DNA of 49,014 nt. It comes from Candidatus Desulfaltia sp. (GTDB lineage Bacteria; Desulfobacterota; Desulfobacteria; Desulfobacterales; ETH-SRB1). The stretch covers positions 1-49,014 of the forward strand of contig JAUSPN010000081.1 in NCBI GenBank assembly GCA_030656555.1. Direction: 5' to 3'. How positions within the stretch are numbered: position 1 is the stretch's first letter; every line of letters starts with the position of its first letter. A model generated the notes under the pieces. The model saw nothing but the letters and a program-made list of their open reading frames with translations. It made no database searches and was not told the origin of the DNA. The position numbers and the translations under genes are program-made. Of this stretch, positions 42,438 to 49,014 are shown piece after piece.

Positions 42438-42493
42438 ATAACCGTGAACCTAACAACCACTTTGCCAGTCAACTACTCGACCGCTTGACTAAG
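42438..42493. repeat. Fused pieces of two short-period repeat families
   Basis: AACCGTGAACCTAACAACC (a GTTCACG-family end) is followed by AGTCAACTACTCGACCGCTTG, the ACTCGAC family of 7346-7401. It lies in the gap between the divergent glcF-like and glycosyltransferase genes (42367-42523), which must also contain their promoters. Confidence 0.5.
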
Positions 42494-42523
42494 TTTTTGT
42501 AGCCTATGATATGGATTTTGTAA

Positions 42524-43372
42524 ATGAACAAAAAAAGAGAAAATCCACTTGTAAGTGTAATCATCCCGACTTTCAACCGTGGCTGGATACTTAAAGAGGC
42601 CATTGATTCGGTCTTGACCCAGCATTTTGAAGATTTTGAGCTGATTGTCATAGATGACGGTTCAACCGACAACACCCAATCTATCCTTAATTCATATAAA
42701 AATGATATTATAGCTTTCACTCAAAACAATAAAGGGGTAAGCGCTGCAAGAAACACGGGGATTGCTCTGTCGTCAGGCCGATTTATTGCCTTTCTTGACT
42801 CAGATGATCTCTGGATGCAAAACAAGCTGTCAACACAGGTTGATTTTTTTAATGAAAATCATGATGCCCTGATTTGCCAGACTGATGAGATATGGATTAG
42901 AAACAATGTAAGGGTCAATCCAAAAATGCGGCACAAGAAGTTGTCAGGAATGATTTTTGAACATTCTTTAGACCTTTGCATGGTAAGCCCTTCCGCTGTA
43001 ATGATCAGGCGCAAACTCTTTGACGAAGTCGGCCTGTTTGATGAAGACCTGCCCGCATGCGAAGACTATGACCTGTGGCTCAGGATAAGCTGCAACTATC
43101 CTGTATACCTTATAGATATTCCTCTTATTATAAAGCGCGGCGGACATGGTGATCAGCTTTCAAGATTGCCGGTACTGGACAAATACCGGATTAAGGCGCT
43201 AAACAAAATAATTGCAAGCGGCCTGCTTTCAGAAGGGCAGCATAGGGCGGCCGTAAAAACCCTGAAAGAAAAATGTGAAATCTATGCTAACGGATGCCTT
43301 AAACGGGGACGCACAGATGAAGCCCTTTTTTACAAAACCATCTCATCTTCAGCCATCGGCATGTCTTCATAG
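42524..43372 (+). CDS. Family 2 glycosyltransferase
   Basis: 282 residues, GT-A fold. The N-terminal VSVIIPTFNRGWILKEAIDS and DFELIVIDDGSTDNTQ bind the nucleotide sugar, and FIAFLDSDDLWMQNKLSTQ carries the DxD metal site. The acceptor region includes GLFDEDLPACEDYDLWLRIS. It is a soluble inverting transferase for a surface glycan, though donor and acceptor are unknown. No other glycan genes are near. Its last 43 bp overlap the 3' end of the convergent moaB gene. Confidence 0.9.
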   Translation: MNKKRENPLVSVIIPTFNRGWILKEAIDSVLTQHFEDFELIVIDDGSTDNTQSILNSYKNDIIAFTQNNKGVSAARNTGIALSSGRFIAFLDSDDLWMQNKLSTQVDFFNENHDALICQTDEIWIRNNVRVNPKMRHKKLSGMIFEHSLDLCMVSPSAVMIRRKLFDEVGLFDEDLPACEDYDLWLRISCNYPVYLIDIPLIIKRGGHGDQLSRLPVLDKYRIKALNKIIASGLLSEGQHRAAVKTLKEKCEIYANGCLKRGRTDEALFYKTISSSAIGMSS

Positions 43373-43866
43373 ACATGTTTGACAAGGTGCCCCAGTTCAG
43401 GGAAAATAAGAGCTTTGCAGGCAAGTTTACATGCTTTAAGGCTTCCCGGCATACAAAAGATAATAGTTCCTTTAACAACTCCGGCAGTAGCGCGGGATAA
43501 AAGGGCGGCCGAATCTATCTCTTCAAAGCTCAGCTGGGCAAAAAGAGGGCCGAAGGCCGTAAGCTCCTTATCAAACATTGGGCGCACAGCTTCAATGGTA
43601 ACGTCTTTGCTGCTTATGCCTGTGCCGCCTGTAAGCAAAATAACATTAGGCTTGTAATCACTTATAATTTCAATGATGGTTTGCTCTATTGCTTTTGTGT
43701 CATCTGGAACAACGCGGTGAAACACCACCTCGTGCCCCTCCTTTTTAACCCGCCCGCTTATCCAAAGGCCGCTTTTATCATCCACGATTGTTCGGGTAGT
43801 TGAAACCGATATTATGCCTACCTTTACACTTTTTGGGGCCTTTTTTTTGTGTTCTTTTGTGCCCAT
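43330..43866 (-). CDS. moaB: Molybdenum cofactor biosynthesis protein MoaB/Mog family
   Basis: 178 residues with the MoaB/Mog fold: VGIISVSTTRTIVDDKSG, the molybdopterin-binding motif LLTGGTGISSKDVTIEA and a C-terminal FCMPGSLKACKLACKALIFP followed by ELGHLVKHVYED. The family adenylylates molybdopterin before metal insertion, or in some MoaB subgroups has an uncertain role. AAGGTAATATT precedes the ATG. Linked to mobA and a moaE-like gene at 44879-45856, although pyrR and repeats lie between. Its end overlaps the glycosyltransferase end by 43 bp. Confidence 0.9.
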   Translation of the reverse strand: MGTKEHKKKAPKSVKVGIISVSTTRTIVDDKSGLWISGRVKKEGHEVVFHRVVPDDTKAIEQTIIEIISDYKPNVILLTGGTGISSKDVTIEAVRPMFDKELTAFGPLFAQLSFEEIDSAALLSRATAGVVKGTIIFCMPGSLKACKLACKALIFPELGHLVKHVYEDMPMAEDEMVL

Positions 43867-43890
43867 AATATTACCTTATTACCTCAAATC

Positions 43891-44433
43891 TCAGCATGAA
43901 AGCTTTGCAATAGCCACCTGGTCTTTGCCGTCATGTTCGGCCAGTAAAACATTTACTGTTTCAGAAAGCCTTGTTTCAACAAATTTGCCGACATAATTTG
44001 CCTGAATCGGAAGTTCCCTGTATCCCCGATCAACAAGCACAGCCAGCTCAATACGGTCAGGCCTTCCAAAATCTACAATTGCATCCATTGCCGCCCTTAT
44101 GGTCCGACCTGTAAACAGAACATCATCGATTAATATGACCTGCTTCCCATCTACGGAAAATGTTATATCTGTAGACTGAACTATGGGATTATGGCTAATT
44201 TTTGTCCAGTCGTCACGGTACATCGTAATATCCATATCACCTGTTGGAATTGAAACCCCTTCGATCTTATCAATTATGGCCTGAATACGCTTTGCAAGAT
44301 AAACGCCGCGTGTGTGAATGCCGATCAGAGTGAGGTTCTCAACCCCTTTGTGCTTTTCAAGTATTTCATGGCTGATCCTTGTTATTATTCGATCTATATC
44401 TGCCGCATCCAAAATAATATCATACTGGTTCAT
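43891..44433 (-). CDS. pyrR: Bifunctional pyrimidine regulator / uracil phosphoribosyltransferase PyrR
   Basis: 180 residues from ATG 44433, chosen because GAGAGG lies just upstream and MNQYDIILDAADIDRIITRI is the family start; an in-frame upstream ATG (44520) would run through a REP repeat. Motifs include LTLIGIHTRGVYLAKRI, MYRDDW and the PRPP loop VILIDDVLFTGRTIRAAMDA. PyrR binds UMP and pyr leader RNA to favour termination, and has UPRTase activity. The attenuator-like leader of pyrE at 28741-28832 is a possible target. It lies 25 bp upstream of moaB and may be cotranscribed with it. Confidence 0.92.
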   Translation of the reverse strand: MNQYDIILDAADIDRIITRISHEILEKHKGVENLTLIGIHTRGVYLAKRIQAIIDKIEGVSIPTGDMDITMYRDDWTKISHNPIVQSTDITFSVDGKQVILIDDVLFTGRTIRAAMDAIVDFGRPDRIELAVLVDRGYRELPIQANYVGKFVETRLSETVNVLLAEHDGKDQVAIAKLSC

Positions 44434-44450
44434 TAATCCTCTCCGATTTT

Positions 44451-44612
44451 TTGAACCGCAAAAGCGAGCACATTCCACGCTGCTTGCGGCGGGGTTAGAA
44501 AGCGAATCCAAAAACAGCAAACTTCCTTACGGTCAAAGATTCCACGCTGCTTGCGGCGGGAAATCTTCAATAACCATGCAGTCTGCCTCAGACAGGCATG
44601 GAATCTTCAACT
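44451..44612. repeat. REP-like copy C with adjoining partial copies and a palindrome
   Basis: TTGAACCGCAAAAGCGAGCA followed by the hairpin core (44451-44495) matches copy A. A second partial unit, GATTCCACGCTGCTTGCGGC to AAATCTTCAA (44539-44570), repeats the core with changed flanks. A third palindrome, CCATGCAGTCTG-CCT-CAGACAGGCATGG (44576-44602), also ends in GAATCTTCAA. The rest of the 445 bp gap 44434-44878 is AT-rich and shows no gene; it must contain the pyrR and mobA promoters. Confidence 0.7.
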
Positions 44613-44878
44613 ATAAGAAGGTTTACATTTTTTAGACTCAACATATTATGTATTTATATCATGAAACATGCCTTGATCAATATATATATCTTTGCATTTA
44701 AATGCCTGCCAAAAACGTGGCTGCAAACTGATTCGAATTGCCTTGATTTTGCATGACATTTTTGTTTATCATATTATTTTTTAGTAAGTCAATGTTGATG
44801 GCGTCGTAAAAAGTCCCATCTAAAGTAACATCATGGATTTTTTACAAAAACATCAAACTTTATAGCGAGACTCTTAAC

Positions 44879-45487
44879 ATGAAATATCCATGCAGCGGTG
44901 TAATACTGGCCGGCGGACTAAGCACCCGCTTTTCAGGACAAAACAAGGCTTTTATATCCATTAGCGGAAAGCGCATACTGGATCATATATATGAAGTTTT
45001 TAACAAACTGTTTGCAGAAATTATTCTGGTTACCAATGATCCGATTAAATATCTGGAATGGGATTTGAATATAGGTTCAGACCTTTTTTCCATTAGAAGC
45101 TCCTTGACAGGAATACATGCAGGCCTGTTTTATTCAACCAATCCTTATTCCTTTTTTATAGCATGTGATACCCCGTTTCTAAAAACAGAAATGGCCGAGA
45201 CAATCGTAAACAGTATCGAACCTGGTGTGGACATTGTTTTACCTGAAACATCGGAAGGAATTCAGCCTCTTTGCGCTGTCTATTCAAAACAATGCCTGAA
45301 ACATATTGAAACGCAACTATCCAAAAAGGAGCTTAAGATCCGGCAGTTTTTTAAAAAAGTTAGCGTAAAAAAACTTCCGGAAAATCTGCTGCAAAAAAAC
45401 GATCCTGATTTGTTGTCGTTTTTTAATATTAACACTCCTGACGATCTCGCTAAAGCAGAAAAAATTATCCAAAATACTTTTAAATAA
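44879..45487 (+). CDS. mobA: Molybdenum cofactor guanylyltransferase MobA family
   Basis: 202 residues. The nucleotide-binding start is GVILAGGLSTRFSGQNKAFI, with the GTP-contacting K in NKAF; the metal site is in FIACDTPFLKTEM; and QPLCAVYSKQCL matches the family's (Q/G)PL.A.Y segment. MobA attaches GMP to Mo-molybdopterin, making the MGD form used by DMSO-reductase-family enzymes such as formate dehydrogenase. It is followed 10 bp later by a moaE-like gene, so the two form an operon. Confidence 0.88.
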   Translation: MKYPCSGVILAGGLSTRFSGQNKAFISISGKRILDHIYEVFNKLFAEIILVTNDPIKYLEWDLNIGSDLFSIRSSLTGIHAGLFYSTNPYSFFIACDTPFLKTEMAETIVNSIEPGVDIVLPETSEGIQPLCAVYSKQCLKHIETQLSKKELKIRQFFKKVSVKKLPENLLQKNDPDLLSFFNINTPDDLAKAEKIIQNTFK

Positions 45488-45496
45488 GAGGTGGCT

Positions 45497-45856
45497 ATGA
45501 ATCTAAACAATCTTATCGATGTTATAAAAAATCATCCTGATTACAGCAAGACAGGGATGATCCTTTGCCATAACGGAGTCGTGCGCGGCACATCGCGTGA
45601 TGGCCGTCAAGTATCAGGGCTTAGAATTACGGTAGATCATGAAAAACTGCGTAAAGTGATAACAGAAAATAAAAAAAGAAAAGGTATTATAGAAATACTG
45701 ATTGAAATCGCTGAAAACAAAGACCTGTCTGTCGGCGATGATGTTATGTTTCTGGTTGTTGCCGGCGATATACGCGACACTGTTATTGAGGTGCTGAAGA
45801 AAACTCTTGATGAAATTAAAACTACCGTCACTACAAAAACAGAGTTTTTTGTATAA
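45497..45856 (+). CDS. Short MoaE-like molybdopterin synthase large-subunit homologue
   Basis: 119 residues from ATG 45497 (AGAGG six bases upstream; a GTG at 45491 is less well placed). The order HNGVVRGTSRDGRQVSGLRI, then IIEILIEIAENKDLSVGDDV and MFLVVAGDIRDTVIEVLKKT resembles MoaE, which is about 150 residues and transfers sulfur from MoaD to precursor Z. The C-terminus TTVTTKTEFFV lacks the usual PIWKKE, where an active-site lysine lies, and the N-terminal part is short. It may be a regulatory or diverged homologue. Linked to mobA. Confidence 0.7.
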   Translation: MNLNNLIDVIKNHPDYSKTGMILCHNGVVRGTSRDGRQVSGLRITVDHEKLRKVITENKKRKGIIEILIEIAENKDLSVGDDVMFLVVAGDIRDTVIEVLKKTLDEIKTTVTTKTEFFV

Positions 45857-45922
45857 CTGTTTTAGCGAAGTGCCTTAAATTATTAAATGTGTTGCTGTTT
45901 TGCTGAAATTACAAATTGTGAC

Positions 45923-45974
45923 TTGAAGCTCCCCTCCGCAAGCAGCGGGGAATGCGCTCGTTTTTGCGGTTCAA
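45923..45974 (-). repeat. REP-like palindromic repeat, copy D
   Basis: Inverted copy of the 4582-4633 unit: TTGAAGCTCCCC, core CCTCCGCAAGCAGCGGGG, AATGCGCTCGTTTTTGCGGT, TCAA. It lies immediately upstream of the ORF6N gene, 20 bp before its start. Confidence 0.85.
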
Positions 45975-45993
45975 AGGTTTGGAGGTATAGAGT

Positions 45994-46566
45994 ATGATGG
46001 AGGGAAAAGCACTGATTCCAATTGAACGAATTGAAAACGTTATTATCCAAATACGAGAGCATAAAGTTATTATTGATACGGACTTAGCTAAAATCTATGG
46101 TGTGACTACAAGAAAATTGAATCAAGCCATAAAGCGGAACATTGATCGATTCCCTCCTGATTTCTTGTTTCAACTGACTCAAAAAGAAAAAGAAGAGGTG
46201 ATCACAATTTGTGACCACCTCGAAAATCTTAAATATTCCCCATACCTACCATTTGCTTTTACAGAACATGGCGCCATTATGGCAGCCTCGGTTTTAAATT
46301 CCGAGCGAGCTATTCATGTAAGTGTATATATTGTCAGAGCATTTGTAAAATTGCGGGAAATGGTATCAACTCATAAAGAACTCGCGCTCAAGCTTTTGGA
46401 ACTGGAGCAACGATTAGAAAGTCATGATGAGCAGATTCAGGCTGTTTTTGAGGCGATCCAGCAACTTATGACACCGCCTGCGAAACCACGCAAGAAGATT
46501 GGGTTTGTGGTAAAGGAAAAGCAAGCTGCCTATGGCCGTAGAAGCATAAAACACAAAAAAGGCTAA
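45994..46566 (+). CDS. ORF6N-domain DNA-binding protein
   Basis: 190 residues. The N-terminal domain (about 8-95) is ORF6N: IERIENVIIQIREHKVIIDTD followed by LAKIYGVTTRKLNQAIKRN and RFPPDFLFQLT, then LPFAFTEHGAIMAASVLNSE. The middle is a coiled coil (LALKLLELEQRLESHDEQIQ) and the C-terminus is basic (KPRKKIGFVV). ORF6N proteins are frequent in phages and mobile islands and are thought to bind DNA. GGAGGT precedes tandem ATGs. This is the first clearly accessory gene of the right-hand island. Confidence 0.88.
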   Translation: MMEGKALIPIERIENVIIQIREHKVIIDTDLAKIYGVTTRKLNQAIKRNIDRFPPDFLFQLTQKEKEEVITICDHLENLKYSPYLPFAFTEHGAIMAASVLNSERAIHVSVYIVRAFVKLREMVSTHKELALKLLELEQRLESHDEQIQAVFEAIQQLMTPPAKPRKKIGFVVKEKQAAYGRRSIKHKKG

Positions 46567-46630
46567 CCATGCTTGATAATGTAACAAAAAAGCAGGGGCA
46601 AGGCCACCCCACCCAAAAACCCTTACGCGG

Positions 46631-46710
46631 CTATTGCTGGTGAAAAAATCGCAAAGGAAAACCAATAGTTACTTCTTGACAATACAAACTGAGAAACGTT
46701 CCATAGAATC
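46631..46710 (+). repeat. Repeated leader module, copy 1
   Basis: CTATTGCTGGTGAAAAAATC, GCAAAGGAAAAC and TTACTTCTTGACAATA recur with few changes at 48716-48804. Each copy stands upstream of an accessory gene and includes TTGAC, a possible -35 element. Confidence 0.7.
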
Positions 46711-46744
46711 ATAGAATCTTTCCAGAGGAACACCAAGGTAACAT

Positions 46745-46787
46745 ATGTTTTGCACAATAACGTAATGTGTGTTACTGTGCAAAACAT
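46745..46787. promoter_or_regulatory. Large palindromic operator before the AbiE-like pair
   Basis: ATGTTTTGCACA (46745-46756) and TGTGCAAAACAT (46776-46787) are perfect 12 bp inverted arms around a 19 bp centre that itself contains TAAC and GTTA. It ends 23 bp before the start of the AbiEi-like gene. AbiEi antitoxins are known to repress their own promoter through inverted repeats, so this is the probable autoregulatory site. Confidence 0.75.
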
Positions 46788-46810
46788 ACTTTAACATTAA
46801 GGGAAGTATC

Positions 46811-47797
46811 ATGATGAAAGATTTAGTTAATCGTTTTAAAAGATATTTATCGGATACGCTTGGCATAACGGTCACATTCTCGAAACCGGCAAATATGGAA
46901 TCGCTTCCTTTTTTTCTTCGGGATATTTATGATGTGTTCCAGATCAGGTTGTTGAATGAAGAATTTATTGTTTTGACCTCAAGAAACGACAGCGAGCTTA
47001 CCCCTGCGACAATTCATAAACATATCGATATCGTGAGCCAACAGCTTAAAATCAAAGCTGTTTTTGTGCATTCCACCATTTCATCGTTTAACAGAAAACG
47101 GCTGATCGAGCACAAAGTTCCTTTTGTCATACCGGGGAACCAGATGTATCTCCCTGATTTGGGTATTGATTTGAGGAAATATTTTATTAAAAAAAGATCA
47201 AAAACAACTATTTTTGGACCATCCACTCAGGCTGTTATTCTTTATGCGCTTACAAAAAAAATGAATGAGCCTGTAACCCCAACGCAATTAGCAGAAGTGC
47301 TTGGGTATTCACGGATGGCGATGACCAGATCGCTTGATCAGATTGAATCCCTGGGGCTGGCTGAGGTATCGATCAAGGGCAGGAACAGATTGGTTTCTTT
47401 CGACAAAAACCGCAGGAATCTATGGGAAAAAGCGCTTCCTCACTTGAGATCGCCGGTAAAGGAAAGTGTGTGGCTGAAAACTATGATCGATGAGTTCCCA
47501 GTCTGTGAAGCCGGTCTGACAGCCTTGGCCTGCTATTCAATGTTGACTCCACCCCAAAAGCAGGTTTGCGCGGCTTCCGCGAAAGACTGGAAAGCCATAA
47601 AGCGTAAATATCCCCTTGAAATTATATCTTATCCGGATGAGGCAGGATATGAGCTGGAGGTCTGGAGCTACTCTCCGGGTTTATTTGCGAACGGTAAAAT
47701 AGTTGATCCATTCTCTCTGTATCTGAGTTTAAGAGATATTAAGGATGAACGCGTTGAATCCGCCATGAAAAAGATGATGGAGGATTTTGAATGGTAA
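46811..47797 (+). CDS. AbiEi-like antitoxin with central winged helix
   Basis: 328 residues from ATG 46811 (AAGGGA upstream; the frame also opens at a GTG at 46769 inside the palindrome). Residues 1-130 form an alpha/beta domain of no recognised family (SVTFSKPAN-like start, then FFLRDIYDVFQIRLLNEEF). A winged helix follows: STQAVILYALTKKMNEPVTP, TQLAEVLGYSRMAMTRSLDQ and GLAEVSIKGRNRLVSF. The C-terminal 100 residues (VSVWLKTMIDEFP-type region) are unassigned. It overlaps the nucleotidyltransferase gene by 7 bp. By arrangement it is the antitoxin and repressor of an AbiE-like pair, but it is larger than classical AbiEi. Confidence 0.65.
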   Translation: MMKDLVNRFKRYLSDTLGITVTFSKPANMESLPFFLRDIYDVFQIRLLNEEFIVLTSRNDSELTPATIHKHIDIVSQQLKIKAVFVHSTISSFNRKRLIEHKVPFVIPGNQMYLPDLGIDLRKYFIKKRSKTTIFGPSTQAVILYALTKKMNEPVTPTQLAEVLGYSRMAMTRSLDQIESLGLAEVSIKGRNRLVSFDKNRRNLWEKALPHLRSPVKESVWLKTMIDEFPVCEAGLTALACYSMLTPPQKQVCAASAKDWKAIKRKYPLEIISYPDEAGYELEVWSYSPGLFANGKIVDPFSLYLSLRDIKDERVESAMKKMMEDFEW

Positions 47798-48546
47798 GGG
47801 GGCTTGATCTTTTCCGGGATTATTTCAAAGATTATACTGACAAATATATTCTGATTGGCGGAACTGCATGTGATTTAGCGATGGAAAATATGGGGCTTGA
47901 TTTCAGAGCAACAAAAGATATGGATATTGTCTTAGTCTTAGAAGCCCTGGATGTTGAATTCGTAAATGCCTTTTGGACTTTTATTAAAGAAGGGCAATAT
48001 AAAAACAGACAGAAAAGTACCGGCAAGAAGCTGTTTTATCGTTTTTACGATCCAGAGGAGGAAGCCTTTCCTTATATGATAGAATTGTTTTCTCGAAAAC
48101 CAGATGTATTCGAATTGCCTTTCGAGAGTCATTTAACCCCGATTCCCATCGATGAGACTGTTTCCAGCTTATCGGCTATTTTGATGGACAACGATTACTA
48201 TGATTTTATTAAAAACGGGCAAAAGGTCACAGATGATCTTTCGATAATATCGCAAGAATATCTGATTCCATTGAAATCAAGGGCCTGGTTGGATTTATGT
48301 AAGATCAAAAGTTCGGGTGAGACTATCGACAGTAAAGATATAAAGAAACACAAAAACGATGTTTTCAGGCTTTATCAAATCTTGTCTCTGGACACAGATA
48401 TTGCATTGCCTCAATCCATAGCAGATGACATGCGGATGTTTTTGGATAAGGTATCTGATGAGCCGCCTGATTTGAAAAATCTTGGAATACGCAATACATC
48501 GCTGGCAGAGATAATCGGTAATCTTAAAAAGATATATAAGCTTTGA
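47791..48546 (+). CDS. AbiEii-like nucleotidyltransferase, probable toxin
   Basis: 251 residues. The nucleotidyltransferase signature is ILIGGTACDL followed by RATKDMDIVLV, that is a GG(T) turn and a DxD metal pair about 20 residues later. A second region, EYLIPLKSRAWLDLCKIK plus DIKKHKNDVFRL, resembles the K..A...R..KD..D segment of AbiEii proteins. AbiEii toxins transfer nucleotides to tRNA ends or similar targets in several studied cases; the target here is unknown. The ATG overlaps the antitoxin stop (ATGGTAA), with GGAGG inside the upstream gene, giving tight coupling. Confidence 0.72.
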   Translation: MVRGLDLFRDYFKDYTDKYILIGGTACDLAMENMGLDFRATKDMDIVLVLEALDVEFVNAFWTFIKEGQYKNRQKSTGKKLFYRFYDPEEEAFPYMIELFSRKPDVFELPFESHLTPIPIDETVSSLSAILMDNDYYDFIKNGQKVTDDLSIISQEYLIPLKSRAWLDLCKIKSSGETIDSKDIKKHKNDVFRLYQILSLDTDIALPQSIADDMRMFLDKVSDEPPDLKNLGIRNTSLAEIIGNLKKIYKL

Positions 48547-48715
48547 TGACGGAGAAAGTGGATTGTCGTCATTATTGATAGGTAGGCGTGACAGCGGAAG
48601 AGGTGAAGGAGGACTTCGACTTCGAGGAAACAATGCGCGCGATACAGAACACAAATGATGTCAGGGGTAAACAAAAAAAATCCTCGACAAATTAGACAAA
48701 TACTGAACTCTACAT
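48547..48715. other. Gap with possible gene debris
   Basis: After the AbiEii-like gene the plus strand contains a short frame GVTAEEVKEDFDFEETMRAI, ending soon at TAG (48692-48694), with no start codon of its own and a composition richer in G+C than its surroundings. It looks like leftover coding sequence, but I cannot assign a family. Confidence 0.3.
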
Positions 48716-48804
48716 CTATTGGCGGTGAAAAAATCGCAAAAGAAAACAAATATTTACTTCTTGACGATATAAACTTATAAACTGAGGAGCGGCCCATAGA
48801 TTCC
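48716..48804 (+). repeat. Repeated leader module, copy 2
   Basis: CTATTGGCGGTGAAAAAATC, GCAAAAGAAAAC and TTACTTCTTGACGATA align with 46631-46710, with an extra 8 bp (TTATAAAC region) in the second half. It ends about 40 bp before the PLD-like gene. Confidence 0.7.
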
Positions 48805-48842
48805 ATTTGTATCTTATTCAAAGATGATAACAAAGGATATAT

Positions 48843-49014
48843 ATGAACACCGATTTATCATTTATTACAAACGAAGAAAATCAAACCCTTAAAGAGCGGT
48901 TTGAAGTCCTTATTAAAGACACTTCATTCTTTGACTGCCTTGCAGGTTACTTCTATTCCAGCGGATTTCACGCTATCTATCACTCTTTGGAACACACGGA
49001 AAAGATAAGAATTC
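48843..49014 (+). CDS. Start of a PLD-like protein, probably a helicase of a defence island (partial)
   Basis: 57 codons before the window ends. FITNEENQTLKERFEVLIKD, then TSFFDCLAGYFYSSGFHAIY and HSLEHTEKIRI resemble the N-terminal phospholipase-D-like domain of large bacterial helicases found in restriction and defence islands (pattern: LxxRFxxLIKDTxFFDxLxGYFYxSGF). Only the beginning is visible, so the helicase part is an inference. AAAGGATATAT precedes the ATG. The leader module at 48716-48804 lies just upstream. Confidence 0.6.
   Translation, partial: MNTDLSFITNEENQTLKERFEVLIKDTSFFDCLAGYFYSSGFHAIYHSLEHTEKIRI

Noticed and set aside
43330-43372. Convergent overlap of the glycosyltransferase and moaB as a possible annotation error
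   Set aside because: Both C-termini are plausible and a 43 bp tail-to-tail overlap is unremarkable.
48295-48833. Long minus-strand frames at the right end
   Set aside because: They are antisense to the AbiEii-like gene and the leader module and show no conserved motif.

Overview
The window looks like a chromosomal stretch of a Desulfobacterota bacterium, most likely a Desulfobacterales sulfate reducer. This is inferred from gene content: a CooC-type nickel-insertion ATPase, NtrY/NtrX next to a DUF4390 gene and lpxC, a YeiH-type sulfate-exporter relative, a Tat-exported C_GCAxxG protein and a GlcF-like Fe-S protein. The DNA is moderately AT-rich, and short intergenic repeats are common. No 16S gene or other definitive marker is present, so the assignment is only a probability.

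Layout. 1-400: a truncated DinD end beside tRNA-Glu and tRNA-Lys. 454-4507 (minus): TrkH/TrkA potassium uptake, a decayed bioY remnant and birA. 4763-8328 (plus): CooC-like ATPase, histone-deacetylase-like hydrolase, AcuB-like CBS protein and an MBL-fold hydrolase. 8499-28677 (minus): a long housekeeping run, in transcription order tolC-ftsE-ftsX-envC-like-ctpA-yibQ-like-ychF, then an acyl-CoA synthetase that appears inserted, then purF-like-carB-lpxC-DUF4390-ntrY-ntrX. 28705-33228: pyrE with an attenuator-like leader, queD, dnaJ, ubiE, ppaC.

33418-40986 is the most interesting block. A minus-strand four-gene operon encodes a YeiH-type exporter with a long N-terminal extension, a small membrane protein, a membrane-anchored helical protein and a Tat-exported C_GCAxxG/diheme protein broken by a poly-C frameshift. 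It is divergent from a sensor kinase with a CxxCH-bearing DUF3365-like sensor domain and a sigma-54 response regulator with an intact GAFTGA loop. A textbook -24/-12 sigma-54 promoter lies in front of the operon, and a palindrome sits about 100 bp further upstream, so the block reads as one regulated system.

41071-45856 holds a GlcF-like protein, a glycosyltransferase and molybdenum-cofactor genes (moaB, mobA, moaE-like) around pyrR. 45994-49014 is accessory: an ORF6N protein, an AbiE-like toxin-antitoxin pair behind a large palindromic operator, and the start of a PLD-like protein, probably the edge of a defence island.

Two dispersed repeat classes run through the window. One is a REP-like palindrome of about 52 bp (four copies plus fragments). 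The other is a set of low-complexity intergenic elements built on 7-8 bp periods. One of these encloses a remnant of a 23S-rRNA-intervening-sequence four-helix-bundle gene, and another looks like the same element after losing that gene.
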